Of a stretch of 64,000 nucleotides of DNA, positions 35,732 to 46,353 are shown one piece after another. Both the position numbers and the translations under genes were made by a program. A model generated the notes under the pieces. The model was not told where the DNA came from. It made no database searches and saw only the letters and a list, made by a program, of their open reading frames with translations. Origin of the DNA: Tribonema minus (lineage: Eukaryota; Sar; Xanthophyceae; Tribonematales; Tribonemataceae); the NCBI GenBank assembly GCA_017506865.1, contig JAFCMP010000490.1:124001-188000 (forward strand), written 5' to 3'. Numbering within the stretch: position 1 is the first letter of the stretch; each line of letters begins with the position of its first letter.

Positions 35732-37326
35732 CACGCGAAGGACAGGGGCGATCGAATGCGTGCGTGGCGTTGCGCTCGTATCACATGGGGGAAAAGGGGG
35801 GGGGGGGAAGCAGTGCTCAGGCGGCGCGGCGGCTGGGGGAAGTTGTGTCAACTTCAACTTGTTGCTTAGAGGGCAGGGGGCGGGGGATGCCCGCGTGGAG
35901 ACGGGGATTATGGGGTGCGTATTGTGCGATTTATTCCCGTTGGGCACCCTCTCGTGGCGGGGCGCTTTCATATGTACAGTGCGGCGCCTGTTAAGAGGGG
36001 GGCGGGGGGGGGGGCAGGGCTCACGCAGCATGAGCGTCAGACCCCCCTGCAAGCTGCTGCAGAAAGAAGCACGAAGTAGTCTATAGTGTGCCGTGGTAGC
36101 GGGGGGCAAGAGATGGTAAACTGTGTGTGGGCAGCTGGGGGGGGCGTTGGCCGGTGAGTTACAGTATCTTATGCTCTTCCACACATGGCGGAGGAGGCGG
36201 TTCACAAGGGTTAGGGTTAGTAACCCTAACCCTAACAAGAGCAGCCCCCCTACATGGAATACTGCAGAGAGAGGTCGAGCGATGCCCCCCGCGCGTCCAA
36301 TCGGATTGGGTGAGGGGTGGGGGCTGGGCCTGCATACCCCTACCTACCCTCGTAACGCGTGACAGTGCTCGTTGCAGGGCAGACCTGTTGTCTGTTGCCC
36401 ACCCTGCCTCATTCAATGTAAAGCAACTTGTCTTTTGCGAGCGTTGCATGGCACATGTCGCATGGGCTTTTTGCTGTCCTGCAAGCTGCCTGCTGCAATG
36501 CGGTGCGCACGCTGTGTTTGTATATACTGCGTCTCGCACACAAGTCCCCCACGGCTTCTCAGCGCTGCTACCGCAGTATAGCTACCAGACTCAGCGGAAG
36601 GTGTGCCAATTTGCAACAAGGAGTGAAATCTATTGCGCATGCACTGTTCAAAATGCAAAGTCTTTGTGCGATGGGACAAGCATGAGTGTCAAAATTTACG
36701 CCCGCACACATGAATATTTATAAACAAATATCAGTGTATGCGCACGCCTTTCAACACAAGTAACCAGAGCTGCTTCTATTTGGGACAGACTGACCCACAT
36801 GGGCCCCAGGGCTCTGGAAGTAGAAGATCAGATAGGGCTAGGGCGGTAGGTGCTCTCGTCAAGCTGGCAGCCGCCTGTGACGTTCTCAGTTTCGGCAACC
36901 TGCCCTCGCCCATGGGGTTCAATTTGCACACCTGCTGGCGCCACACAGCCAAGGCTCACACACAGGTGCATGCCGCTGACTCACGGAGGTGCGGGCTCTG
37001 TCCCACGCTCTGCGCTCAAAACAGAACAACAGTGCCGCCATGCAAAGCGCGTCTCTCAACAATTATGGTTTGTCGTGTCAATCAAAAAATGGGAGGGCCT
37101 GCTTACCCCAGCTTTGAAGTATGAGGTATGGGGACATCAATGCGCAGTGGGAGAAAGACTCTGACTTGCGAATAATAACTCTGACTTGCGAATAAACACC
37201 CAAAGCTGGATGCTCTCACTTCAGACACAGACACACTGAGACACTGAGCCAGAGCCATGCACGTGGAGCAGGTAAGGATCTGTTGCAATATCCAGCGCAG
37301 CTGCTGAAAATGAATTCACAGTGAAC
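35732..37326. other. Intergenic region after the dynamin, no gene recognised
   Basis: It holds long G runs (35795-35810 and 36000-36013 areas) and a telomeric palindrome at 36208-36236. Open frames on both strands lack any family signature. No clear polyadenylation signal was identified. Confidence 0.4.
36208..36236. repeat. Head-to-head telomeric repeat palindrome
   Basis: GGGTTAGGGTTAG is followed directly by TAACCCTAACCCTAAC, two G-strand units meeting two C-strand units. This is the arrangement left by telomere-telomere joining, though a hairpin-forming chance repeat is possible. Confidence 0.7.
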
Positions 37327-37784
37327 ATGTCAAACTCGCTTTTGCTAAGATCACGATCAGATAGCGCTCGCGAGGCGGCACATGCGGCAAGCCTCAATGT
37401 GCTGCTTCGCGGCTATGACACAATGCAGCGCTGGCTTGACTCTTGCCTTACACTTGGTCTTTATTTGTTCCGTGAGCCTCAGATGAGCGTAGAGGAGGTC
37501 ATCGCGGCTATCCAGTCTGCACTGAAAGAGCTCACTCAGCAGCTGATACCGCTGGAAAAGCTGTCTGACCACAGTGCGACAGCAGCTGCCGCGCGTCGGC
37601 TCGACGAGTCGAGGGTGCAGGTGAAAGAGGGATTGCGCGGGGAGGGCGCGCTGTTACGTCGCAGCGTAATCGACGGTTCAGGGACAAAGCGGAGGCTGCG
37701 CGCAAAGCTGACGACAACAAAACCCTGCTCGTCTACGGGCCGTGGGGCGTTGGCAAGACAACTTTGGTGGCCGCTGCTCTGCAG
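37327..37784 (+). CDS. P-loop NTPase, N-terminal exons only
   Basis: Exon 1 (37327-37620) starts MSNSLLLRSRSDS and encodes 98 residues with helical character (QSALKELTQQLIPLEKL). A 44-base GT-AG intron (37621-37664) would join it in phase to exon 2 (37665-37784), which encodes KADDNKTLLVYGPWGVGKTT and a few more residues. GPWGVGKTT is a Walker A motif of the type found in AAA+/STAND ATPases. Exon 2 ends CAG before GT, in phase. No Walker B or later part is found downstream on this strand, and the compact gene block starts 6 bp later. A one-base frameshift could replace the tiny intron. Confidence 0.5.
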
Positions 37785-37789
37785 GTTCG

Positions 37790-38047
37790 ATGAAATTACA
37801 TGCCATGCGCACTCAAACTTGCATGCGGTCAAGCATCATCACAGGCCTGGTGCTGGCAGCGACCATCCTACACTACGTTCTTCTCCTCATCCGTTCACCG
37901 GATATCAAAGTGATCACGGGGGGCGACGGAACGAGGACTGCAGCTTGCAGTGATTGTGCGACAGACGACCAAGTCTCACTTCTGCTTGAAAAGATTGATG
38001 TAATACTCAGCGCCTTGCTGGCCGACCGCATGTTAGTGTCGAGTTGA
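37790..38047 (+). CDS. Small single-pass membrane protein
   Basis: 85 residues, starting MKLHAMRTQTCMRSS, with one strong hydrophobic segment (roughly residues 16-35, ITGLVLAATILHYVLLLI) after a basic start, so an N-terminal anchor. The C-terminal half is soluble with a short helix (VSLLLEKIDVILSALL). I do not recognise the family. It is the first gene of the compact, intronless block. The longer frame from 37742 overlaps the preceding NTPase exon and is less likely. Confidence 0.45.
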   Translation: MKLHAMRTQTCMRSSIITGLVLAATILHYVLLLIRSPDIKVITGGDGTRTAACSDCATDDQVSLLLEKIDVILSALLADRMLVSS

Positions 38048-38164
38048 CGCGACCGGCTGGTAATAAATGAATGAATGCACTTTCACATCTATCCGCTAAC
38101 ATCTTCGCGCAGTGCTGCCCTGCTTCGCATATGCTCGCGTCTGTCGATTGCTGACTCTGCCGAT

Positions 38165-39130
38165 TCAAGCGATGGCGCTGCCGTCCCACTCGGGTCGCAT
38201 GAGCTTCGTCAATCGAACGGCGAACCCCAGTATGAAGCGGCGCATGGCCATGGCTAATCTTTCAACGTCGTTGTCATCATCAGCATATGTCGGTGCGTTG
38301 CCCACTGCGCCGATCTCATCCATGCGCTCTTGCACGTCATCGCTCGAAATGAAAACCATCTCTCCCGTGCCCCTCTCATTCCAGCGGTGGAGTGTCAAGT
38401 GTGCGAACCAGAGTGTCCACGACGCGCAAAAGCCTGCTGGGGTCTGAACCATGCCGTCAGTGGTCACTTTATCGCGGGTCTCAGTATGTTGAGGTCCGTG
38501 TGCTGGGACAAGCCCTGTCGAGGTCTCGTTGCATGTCCACTTTTTCTGCTGCATCCTCTCTCTCAAGAATCCGCGGTGTGGCTTGTATCTGTTGAGGACT
38601 GAGCCATGCGGCTCGTAGACCTTCACGGCTCTGGTGCGACCGTCGAACACCATGAAGTTAGCGTGCCCGGACCCGGTGTCCGTGTTTTGTATTGACAGAA
38701 AGACTGGCAGCCACGTCTGCGTCCGCACTAAGCGGTCGAGCAGCTTGATGATGTTCACGTGTACTTCTTGACCGCTTTCCCGTATGCCCGACATCGACAA
38801 GACGGGCGGTTCCGCGCCGACCTTGATTGTCGTCAAGTACACGAGGTTGTCTATCATCGGAAAATTGTGAGTTCGAAGGAGGAACCTCAATCCTCGCAGC
38901 GAAAAGCCGACAAGTGAAGTGTGCGCGACGCTGGTCGCCTCTGACAGGCGACGTATGCAAGGGCGGGTCAACACCGTCGATACCGGTAGCGCACCTGCCT
39001 GCAATGCATCGCGCTTACCGCCCCTGAGCGAGTTCATCGCTTGCACGGGTGAGCTCGCGCGTGGTGCTGCTGGTTTTACACGGGGTGCTGCAGGGTGTCG
39101 CGCTTTGGGCTGTTCAATAGCACGTCGCAC
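38165..39130 (-). CDS. Adenain/Ulp1-like cysteine protease
   Basis: 321 residues. The catalytic pattern of the C5/C48 clan is visible: His156 in SGHANFMVFD, Glu173 in VYEPHG, Gln229 and Cys235 in MVQTPAGFCASW. The His-to-acid spacing of 17 equals that of adenovirus protease, and the Gln-to-Cys spacing of 6 equals that of Ulp1. Residues 1-60 are basic and Pro/Ala-rich. Such proteases mature capsid proteins in adenoviruses, polinton-like viruses and several giant viruses, and remove SUMO in eukaryotes; which role applies is unknown. It lies 21 bp after the histone H4 gene on the same strand. Confidence 0.65.
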   Translation of the reverse strand: MRRAIEQPKARHPAAPRVKPAAPRASSPVQAMNSLRGGKRDALQAGALPVSTVLTRPCIRRLSEATSVAHTSLVGFSLRGLRFLLRTHNFPMIDNLVYLTTIKVGAEPPVLSMSGIRESGQEVHVNIIKLLDRLVRTQTWLPVFLSIQNTDTGSGHANFMVFDGRTRAVKVYEPHGSVLNRYKPHRGFLRERMQQKKWTCNETSTGLVPAHGPQHTETRDKVTTDGMVQTPAGFCASWTLWFAHLTLHRWNERGTGEMVFISSDDVQERMDEIGAVGNAPTYADDDNDVERLAMAMRRFILGFAVRLTKLMRPEWDGSAIA

Positions 39131-39151
39131 AGCTTTCGAGCGCTTTGGAGG

Positions 39152-39475
39152 TCAAGCTGTCTCACTCCCGAACCCGTAAAGCTGTCGACCCTGTCCTTTA
39201 AGGGCGTAAACCACGTCTAAGGCACTGACAGTCTTGCGCCGTCCGTGTTCGGTACAGGTTACTGCATCTCGCAGCACATTCTCCATGAACACGCGAAGAA
39301 CACCGCGCATCTGCTCGTAGATGAGTCCGCTGATGCGCCTCACACCGCCTCGACGACACAATCGCCTAATAGCAGGTTTCGTGATGCCGAGGATACTGTC
39401 GCGCAGGGCCTTGCGATGACGCACAAAACCACGTTTGCGTACACCGCATTTGCCGCGTTTGGTTACGCCGCTCAT
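39152..39475 (-). CDS. Diverged histone H4
   Basis: 107 residues with the complete H4 fold. [38 protein letters not shown] and [18 protein letters not shown] are near-canonical and it ends LYGFGSETA. The N-terminal tail is unusual: the Gly-Lys repeats are replaced by [15 protein letters not shown], lysines become arginines, and a Cys appears. Eukaryotic H4 is nearly invariant, so this much change fits a virus-encoded or specialised copy. No H3 partner lies nearby. The gene is intronless and is followed closely by the protease. Confidence 0.85.
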   Translation of the reverse strand: MSGVTKRGKCGVRKRGFVRHRKALRDSILGITKPAIRRLCRRGGVRRISGLIYEQMRGVLRVFMENVLRDAVTCTEHGRRKTVSALDVVYALKGQGRQLYGFGSETA

Positions 39476-39713
39476 CGTTCTCTATTCTGAACACAATTGT
39501 TCATCTGCTGGTGCCATCGTCAGGTCAGCATGTGCGGATCATCCGACACCTTGAACCGCAAAGAGGGCAGTCGCGCGATGCAAGAACATCGTCTGATGCA
39601 ACAGCATATACCGGGCAAGCACACGTGAGAGCAGGAGGAAGTCGTGTGAGTGGTGCGTCGCATCGTACACACATTGTGTTATGCTAGTGCGTGGTTCCGC
39701 AAGCCTGTCGTAC

Positions 39714-42193
39714 TCACAGGTGTGCGAAGACCCACGCTGCGACCTCGAAATGCTTTTTCCCTAGAGCACGCCGGACGACGTTGCGGTCGGTCGGGCAACC
39801 TCCTCGCACGAGATACTTGACCTCTCGGAGCATGTCGTTATCGACTGCGGCATTGACTGTGTTTACGCTCCAGGGGCAGTTGTTGCGCCATAGCCACTCC
39901 AGGGTAGCCAGCCGTCCGCAGCCCGCCGCTGCCGTGCAGGTACCGGCCGTGAGCGCGCACCCCCTCTCGCTCGCCCACTCCAGCATCGTGATGTCGCCGT
40001 GCCGAGCAAGGGCGTTCGCCGTCGACGCAGTCAGGGCCCATCCGCTCGTGTAGAGCATATTGAGGGCTTCGCAACGCTGCTGCGGGTCATACCGCGCTGC
40101 GGCGGCGGCAGTGACGTCTGTAGATACGCCTGCGGGTTCCGGTCCGCAATCCTGCTCGTCGAGCAGATGTAGTGTGGCCATACTGCCATCTCGTGCGGCC
40201 GCGGCGACGACTCTTGCGGATATCGGACAGCCGTAGGAGACAAGCAGTCGCTGAACTGTGGCTGTCGGTGTGAGTCCCCACAGACGCATCTGGTAGTCGA
40301 CGACGCCCTCGGCGACGACGTCGGACAGCCCGGATCCTCGGGCAATGAGGTACTCCAGGAGAGGGGTGTTGTCTGTGTTCGCGGCGATCTCGCGCAGCTC
40401 CGTCGGGACGTGCAGGCAGCAATGGTCGACGAGCAGGGTTCGCTCGGTCTGCAAGCTGCAGTTGTTGGCTGCTTCCGCGGCGACCACGGGGCTCAACGGG
40501 CAGCCATTCGCGCTGAGCCATAATAGGGTGTCGTCGTGGCCGCCAGCGGCAGCCTCCTCCGCGATGCGAGCCTCTAGCCGTCCCATCCGCTCGCAGCACC
40601 ACTTGACGACGTCGAGGTGACCCGCTGCTGCGGCGCGGATCAGGACTGTCCGTCGTCCTCGAAACGGAGGTCCCCTGCCCATTCGAGTGCGTAGAGAAGC
40701 CCCCGCGCCGCCAGCAGCTCGCATACCTCGCCCGCAACGGGACAGCCGTTATCTACGGCCCACTTGAGGACCTCGACATGCCCGCCTGCCGCAGCTCTCA
40801 AGGTGGTCATGACGTCCCACTGCGCTCCGTTGGCTCTCAGGAAGCGGAGCGCACTGAGATGACCGTGGCCGGCTGCTGCCGCGCACTTGTCGTTCCGTGA
40901 CGACACTCCGCCCGTCGTGAGCAGCCAGAGCAACGTTTTGTGGTGTCCTGTCGCGGCCGCAAACGTTAACGCCATCCCCCGATTAAGGGAGTTGTCGTGC
41001 GACTTCGTCATGAGCCACTGGAGCACCGACAGTCTGCTGCACGCAGCTGCTGTCTCTGCTGCGATGTACGGGTGAAGCACGTCCACCTCGTTGACCCACG
41101 CGAGAATCGGGATGTGGCCTGCCTCTGCCGCGCGTGAGGTGATCGCGTCAAAGTCGAGCTGGAAACCGTTAGCCCACATCCACTTGAGCACCCATATCCT
41201 GCCGTGCGCGGCGGCAGCAGCTCCCGCAGGCAGGAGCAGCAGGATGTCGCGGTAGAATGCGGAGCAGTAGCTGATGGTGGTGACAGTCGCTATCGCGGCT
41301 GTGACCCGCATAGTTGTAGGCGTACACCAGTTGGTGCACCACCGCTTGCATGTGGGGGCGACCAGCGCGAACGAGTCGGCGACCGCCGAAAGGATGTTCT
41401 GTAGAGTAACATCGTGGAGGGCGGCGGTGATGTCCGTTGCATCTGTCGCACCAGCATTGCGGAACGGCTTCGTGCCACGATCGGCTCCTCGGCTTGTAGT
41501 GGCCTCCTTCGCTGCTGCAGCATGCGCCGATGCGGCATGCGCCGATGCGCCATGCGCCGATGCGGCGTGCGCCGATGCGCCATGCGCAGGTGCGGCATAC
41601 ACAGCCGTCGTATCGGCGACGATCTCCTGCCAGCGCATTGGCGCCGTGGTCACGCGCAAGGTCGCATCGGCGACTTGACGGAGCATGCGGTCGTTCAGGT
41701 TGCGCTGATATCGCGGTAACACTGCCCGAAAGGCATACTGTTCGGTGGTGGGGTTTATTCCTGCATCGAGCAGGGCGCCGACAGCCATTTCCCAGCTCAT
41801 GTTGTCGTACGCGTGGTGCAGGCACTTGAAGAGTATTGGGCAGCCAGCGAAAGTGGCATTCGCATCTGCACCGGCGTCCAGCAGATTGACGATGAGCGCT
41901 GGAGAAGTCGCCATGGAGAGAGGCGTATGGCCGTCGCCGTCTGTCGCATCCACGTCAGCGCCGTGTTGCAGAAGAGCTTTGACCACGCTGACGCAGTCCA
42001 TCCTAGCCATTATCGCCATGTGCATGAAGGTACCCGTGTAGCCATGTGAATAGTGCAGAGCATTGATGTCGATGATTTGACCGTGCTCTCTCAACAGAGC
42101 ATCCACGGCAACGGCATCGCTTGTGAGTATGCTGTCCAGCAGCAGGGTCACGGTATCGTTGATCATGTCCACAATGTCTTTGAACATCTGCAC
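39714..42193 (-). pseudogene. Large ankyrin-repeat protein, one frameshift
   Basis: Two overlapping frames (42193-40640 and 40724-39714) form one protein of about 830 residues. The first ends GDLRFEDDGQS and the second resumes VLIRAAAAGHLDVVKW, a one-base shift near 40650. N-terminal canonical ankyrin repeats (ALLQHGADVDATDGDGHTPL, NLLDAGADANAT) are followed by an Ala/His/Ser linker of AHGASAHAA repeats (41515-41595). Next comes a helical stretch reminiscent of an F-box (LQNILSAVADSFALVAPTCKRW). Then come many giant-virus-type ankyrin units of the form LxxLxWLxxNGCP. Proteins of this layout are abundant in giant viruses, where F-box/ankyrin proteins recruit host ubiquitin ligases; the role here is inferred only. 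Confidence 0.7.
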
Positions 42194-42477
42194 GATTTTG
42201 TGTGGGATTTGGAGCGAGATCCAACTGCCTCGCTGTTGCTACTTCAACTTACTGCCAGGCAAACACCCGGTCTAGAGGTCACAAGTGAGACTACTTTCAC
42301 ACTGGAGCAATGGCATCAGCAGGGCGCATCGGCTTCCGCTCTGCACTCGTTCCTCGCAATGCAGTCGTTCCCCGCACCGTGCCCGTACGGCTGCATCCTG
42401 TGGTGGAGGAAGTGCCTCCGTGCCTCTGCACTGCAGCGAGTGCTCGTCTGTTCACAGACTTCTGTTGCTGTGTCAAC

Positions 42478-43332
42478 ATGGCCTGCCTGGCTCGAGATCG
42501 TCCGAAGCAGCTACCAGGGACGATCGTGAGGCCAGAACATCCGATACCGAAAACTGCACAAGCGGTTCTAGTTCTTCAACAGTGGCAGAAGAAGGTGGCA
42601 GCAGCTGAGGCCGCCCTACTGTTGATCGAGACCTCCATTCCGCGGTCCGCCAGAGCGTCATCGATGATCAAAGATCTTCAGCACGAGCGTCTGTGCCTCA
42701 AGAGACAGGCAGACACTGCATTCTGTGTGCAGCTGGGCTATCGCGACGTCGATGATTTCCGCGAGTGGAGAAGCGCGAGACGTCGCGAGCAACGTATGGT
42801 CGCACTCGCAAATGAGTCGCAAGCTCACATCTGCATGTTCGCCGACCACTGCCTCGCGGACCGCAATGCTCTTGGGTGCAAGATGCCGTGCCTGGCCGAC
42901 CTGGCCGACGTCCCTTCTTTCGACAGCGTCATCTACGGCACCCTGGCCGTCAAGCTGGACCGCGTGGCTTGCGACATGCTCAATGTCTTCGAGATTGAGG
43001 TAGAGGCGCTGGGCAGCAGGAGACTGCTCGCTCACAAGAACAGGCGCAGATCGTCGCGCTCAGCAGCCGATGTCAACGACACTGCCGCTGATGAAGAAAG
43101 CAGCCAAGACTATCCACAAGCAGTGGTCATACAGGAGCTACGACAGGCGGAGGTAGACACATGCCTGCTAGAGAAGATGGGACTAAAAGGATTCATTGTG
43201 AGATCGGTGACGACGAGGACACCATCCAAGAGGGTGCACGACGGACTCCGTCGTCTACTCAGAGCGGCACGCGAGCCGGAGGCTAGGGTAATTATGGCCA
43301 TGCTGCCCGCTCACAACCGCTTCCGACCTTGA
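42478..43332 (+). CDS. Hypothetical protein, basic, helical
   Basis: Start chosen at MACLARDRPKQLP; the frame is open from 42310, but the earlier part overlaps the upstream region with little protein character. About 284 residues, rich in Arg and Ala, with helical segments (AVLVLQQWQKKVAAAEAALL, DDFREWRSARRREQRM) and a Ser/Asp-rich linker before the C-terminal part. No family recognised. It diverges from the ankyrin gene to its left. Confidence 0.45.
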   Translation: MACLARDRPKQLPGTIVRPEHPIPKTAQAVLVLQQWQKKVAAAEAALLLIETSIPRSARASSMIKDLQHERLCLKRQADTAFCVQLGYRDVDDFREWRSARRREQRMVALANESQAHICMFADHCLADRNALGCKMPCLADLADVPSFDSVIYGTLAVKLDRVACDMLNVFEIEVEALGSRRLLAHKNRRRSSRSAADVNDTAADEESSQDYPQAVVIQELRQAEVDTCLLEKMGLKGFIVRSVTTRTPSKRVHDGLRRLLRAAREPEARVIMAMLPAHNRFRP

Positions 43333-43599
43333 CGTGTCATGCTGCAGCATTTCTTTGATATATCGGAGGTCCAAGCATGGCAAAGGTGCTACGGTTTGAT
43401 AAGCAGTGTGTATAAACATGGCAGAGGTAAGGGCACGTAAAGACAGCAAATTGATCGTAGGACCAGTCACCAGTGTCAATGTAAAATCTGTGCCATTGAA
43501 CGCGAACACATGTCGCTTGTATGAACAATTGGTGTGCCTTTGGCATTGCTTGTTGTGAGCTCTACGGCGCCACTGTATTGATCCCGACAAGTCGCTGAT

Positions 43600-44484
43600 T
43601 TACCAAAGCATTCCGTACACACGTTGCTGCTGTGCAAGTTTCCTGCGGAGTTCTTGCTGCTGCACGAATGCAACTTGTGCTTGCTGCTGCGCGAATGCAA
43701 CATGCTCGCGACGAGGATGTTCTTCGCAAGCCCAACCACACATCATGTTACGGAATGCTGAGGCTTCGCGCTCGGCAGCGTCTTTAGATGATTCGCGCTC
43801 TTTGGCTTCATGCAGCTTGAGTGAAGTGCACACGCGGTTGGGTGCGCAGGCTCGGACCTCCACCAGAGATGCTTCTACTGAAGGGGTACAGGTCCAATCG
43901 CGCCCCTCCTTGACCTTAGCATACTCTGCTGCGGCTGCAAGTGTGTGCAGACGGTCCGGATCTGTTACGGTAGTCGTGGCGAGACCGCGAACGGCGGCGG
44001 ATCTCTTCCACACACGACGGTTGGTGCACGACATCATCGACAGTTCGAGACCATCCTTGCAAAAATGAGGAGCACTCCACCTGCCATCGGCAAGGGTGAA
44101 CCCCCAATTGCGAAGCTGCTCCATTCAGTGCTTGCGGTGGAACTTGTTACGACCGGCCGCTTTGATGAAGGCAGTCACGTCGCTGACGACGAACTCTTCA
44201 TCATCATACCAGTAACCATAGGGGTTATTGTCATTGAGAAGTTCCTTGTGTAGCCTGTGGACGAAGAAGTTCTTGTTCTTGGGGGTCGCCGACATTTTGC
44301 CGGCATCCTGCAGGTGACTGTCGGTGTCGCTGTCATTGTCGCCACTTTCTTCGGTCGAAGAGCTGCCACGAAGACTCGTGTGGCGGCATCCGAGCAGATG
44401 GGGTGACGTCGCGAGCAGCACCCGCGAATTGCGGTCTGTGATCGAATGCAAAGTACTGGAATGAGCGATCGAACGACAGATCAA
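43600..44484 (-). pseudogene. HSF-type DNA-binding protein, interrupted by TGA
   Basis: Two in-frame segments (44484-44125 and 44124-43600) are separated only by a TGA. Around residues from MSATPKNKNFFVHRLHKELL (internal Met at 44295), the pattern F-x-L-...-YGYWYDDEEFVVSDVTAF, then KFHRKH, stop, MEQLRNWGFT and GRWSAPHFCKDG follows the heat-shock-factor DNA-binding domain: wing residues, then the KHxNFxSFVRQLNxYGF helix and WxHPxF. The recognition helix seems four residues shorter than usual. The C-terminal part has a Gln-rich segment (AFAQQQAQVAFVQQQ). The stop falls in the middle of the fold, so the gene is probably dead unless read through. Confidence 0.5.
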
Positions 44485-44830
44485 TCAGTACATCATAGCG
44501 GCGCGCCACACTTTTGCAATACTGTACCTGTACTTGCGCGCGTGTCCACGGGTGCTTTACTCGTCGCAGTAGTCGCACAGGTGCTGGTGTCACGAAGGCT
44601 CTTGTCGCGCAATCCTGACGATGCAAGTGGCACCCGCGAAATGCCCTCTGTGACCGAAAAACAAAGCATTGAAATGAGCGACCATGGGAGTCACGACATG
44701 AAACGACAAATCAGCAATCGATACAGAGCATCATCGAACGTGCAACCAACACGGCAGTACTTCATCAAGTTTGCAATACTGTACCTGTAAGAACTGTACC
44801 TGTGCTCGCAGTTTCCACGGCTGTTGTGTA
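44419..44830 (+). repeat. Diverged tandem duplication, period about 258 bp
   Basis: TTTGCAATACTGTACCTGTA recurs at about 44513 and 44771, and CACCCGCGAA at about 44420 and 44631. ATGAGCGA and CGACA(G/A)ATCA blocks recur between them. The segment lies upstream of the HSF-like gene and may be regulatory. The open frame at 44446-44790 looks incidental. Confidence 0.6.
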
Positions 44831-45052
44831 GGTCGCGTAGGTGTTGGTGTCGCCGCGAGCGACGGTAACCGTTGTAGCATCACGATCCTTCGCGGCACTC
44901 GTACCGGTGGCGCCCGTGGCAGTCGCAGGAGTTGTGGCCGTTGTGCTGTGGCTGCCAGCTCTCGCGGTGGCGCGTCGCTACGCTGTCACGGTCTGCTCCG
45001 CCCCGCCCTTTCGTTTCTGACCGGCGCTCGCGGTTTTTTGTGCTCGCCACTC

Positions 45053-45868
45053 TTAGACGACATCGTCTATGCTGATTCCGAGGGCTGCACCCTCTGTCAT
45101 CACAGCCCCAACGGCAGCTGCTGCTTTTCGTCGAGCTATCCCTGCAGCGTCGATTTCCTGACGGGCATAGTTGATGGCTTCTATGAAGCTAACTGCCATG
45201 TCATGCTGCTCGTGTAACGTGTTGACGGCCGTTTTGACCAAGTCTTCATACTCTGCCGCCATTGCTAGTGCTCGCTTCTTGAGTACAGTCATCTCATCAG
45301 CGATCGCCTGCAATGCGACGCGATGATGAATAACAGGTGCCTTCGCTGCCTCCATCTGGTTGAAACACACGTCACGACTACTGCAGCGAAGCGCTTGCTC
45401 CGAGGACACCTTGACCCAGTGAGCATCTGCACGAGCACTCGTGGCGAGTGCAGCGATCAGCTTTACCTTCACAGCCCTCACAGCAGCTTCCGAATCAGCT
45501 TCCGATGTTTCGCTGTTCCTGGTGATGTCGGTACCAGGCAGATCGTCGGGTAAGGGGTTGTTGCTGACATTCTTCACGTAGTCGCTGAATTCGTCCACTG
45601 TCATGAAGTCAGAACGTGTGCTGCTGGCTGGGCTGGTAGTGCTTCCACGGTTGCTCTCGCTAGTCGTCTGTCTGCTCAGACTGGGCATCTCGCTGACTGT
45701 TGTTGGAATGCTGGAAGCTGCTGTTGCTGTGTTGGATGCTGCTGCTGCTTCGCTGATAGCAAGTGACATGGGAGCCGTGGATCGAGTGACGAACTGAGGG
45801 TGATACGGTGTCTCGACTGGGATGGCTCTCAGCCCACTTGGAGATGCTTTTGCCTTGTTAGCTGACAT
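45053..45868 (-). CDS. Hypothetical protein with Ser/Thr-rich N-terminus and helical C-terminus
   Basis: 271 residues starting MSANKAKASPSG. The first 90 residues are Ser/Thr/Ala-rich and probably disordered. The second half is helical and Ala-rich (MTVLKKRALAMAAEYEDLVK, HDMAVSFIEAINYARQEI) and may form a coiled coil. No family recognised, no membrane segment. Confidence 0.5.
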   Translation of the reverse strand: MSANKAKASPSGLRAIPVETPYHPQFVTRSTAPMSLAISEAAAASNTATAASSIPTTVSEMPSLSRQTTSESNRGSTTSPASSTRSDFMTVDEFSDYVKNVSNNPLPDDLPGTDITRNSETSEADSEAAVRAVKVKLIAALATSARADAHWVKVSSEQALRCSSRDVCFNQMEAAKAPVIHHRVALQAIADEMTVLKKRALAMAAEYEDLVKTAVNTLHEQHDMAVSFIEAINYARQEIDAAGIARRKAAAAVGAVMTEGAALGISIDDVV

Positions 45869-46353
45869 CGCCTTTTTCCGTTCGTGTCGATCGTACTTGC
45901 ACGTAGGCCAGCTGGCCGTAGAACCGTTCGGAATTAAGACATCGAATCTGGTGCCACATAGCCACTCGTAAAGCTGGACCTTGCAATTGAACTTTGCCTC
46001 CGATACATCAGCAAGTGCAGCGACACCATAGGAAAGTGAGCGTTGTTATTAGAGAGCAATACATCTCGGAAAGCAGCTGTCAGAGAGCGATGCTTTCTGG
46101 AAAACAACGGCTCAACTCGAGAGCTCGATTAGAAGGCACAACAACTCGATGTTCGATAAGAGAGCACAACGGCTCAACTCGATGTTCGACAAAGGGCACA
46201 TACATAAGTAGTTGTCCGACATGCGATGACCCGTGCCTGCTCGTTACACACATCGACGGACAGGCAACCATTGGCTGAGATTAAAACCCTGTTTTTGAAT
46301 CGATTCAACTGACTCATCGATTGCTGCACTACCAGTTGCAATGGTTTCATTAA
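45869..46353. other. Intergenic with short direct repeats
   Basis: Between 46080 and 46200 the phrases ACAACGGCTCAACTCGA and AACTCGATGTTCGA recur two to three times each in alternating order, with GAGAGC spacers. The role is unknown; promoter or replication-type repeats are possible. Confidence 0.5.

Noticed and set aside
41274..41829. Plus-strand frames rich in Cys, Ala and Asp repeats opposite the ankyrin gene.
   Set aside because: They mirror the AHGASAHAA repeat and ankyrin codons on the minus strand.
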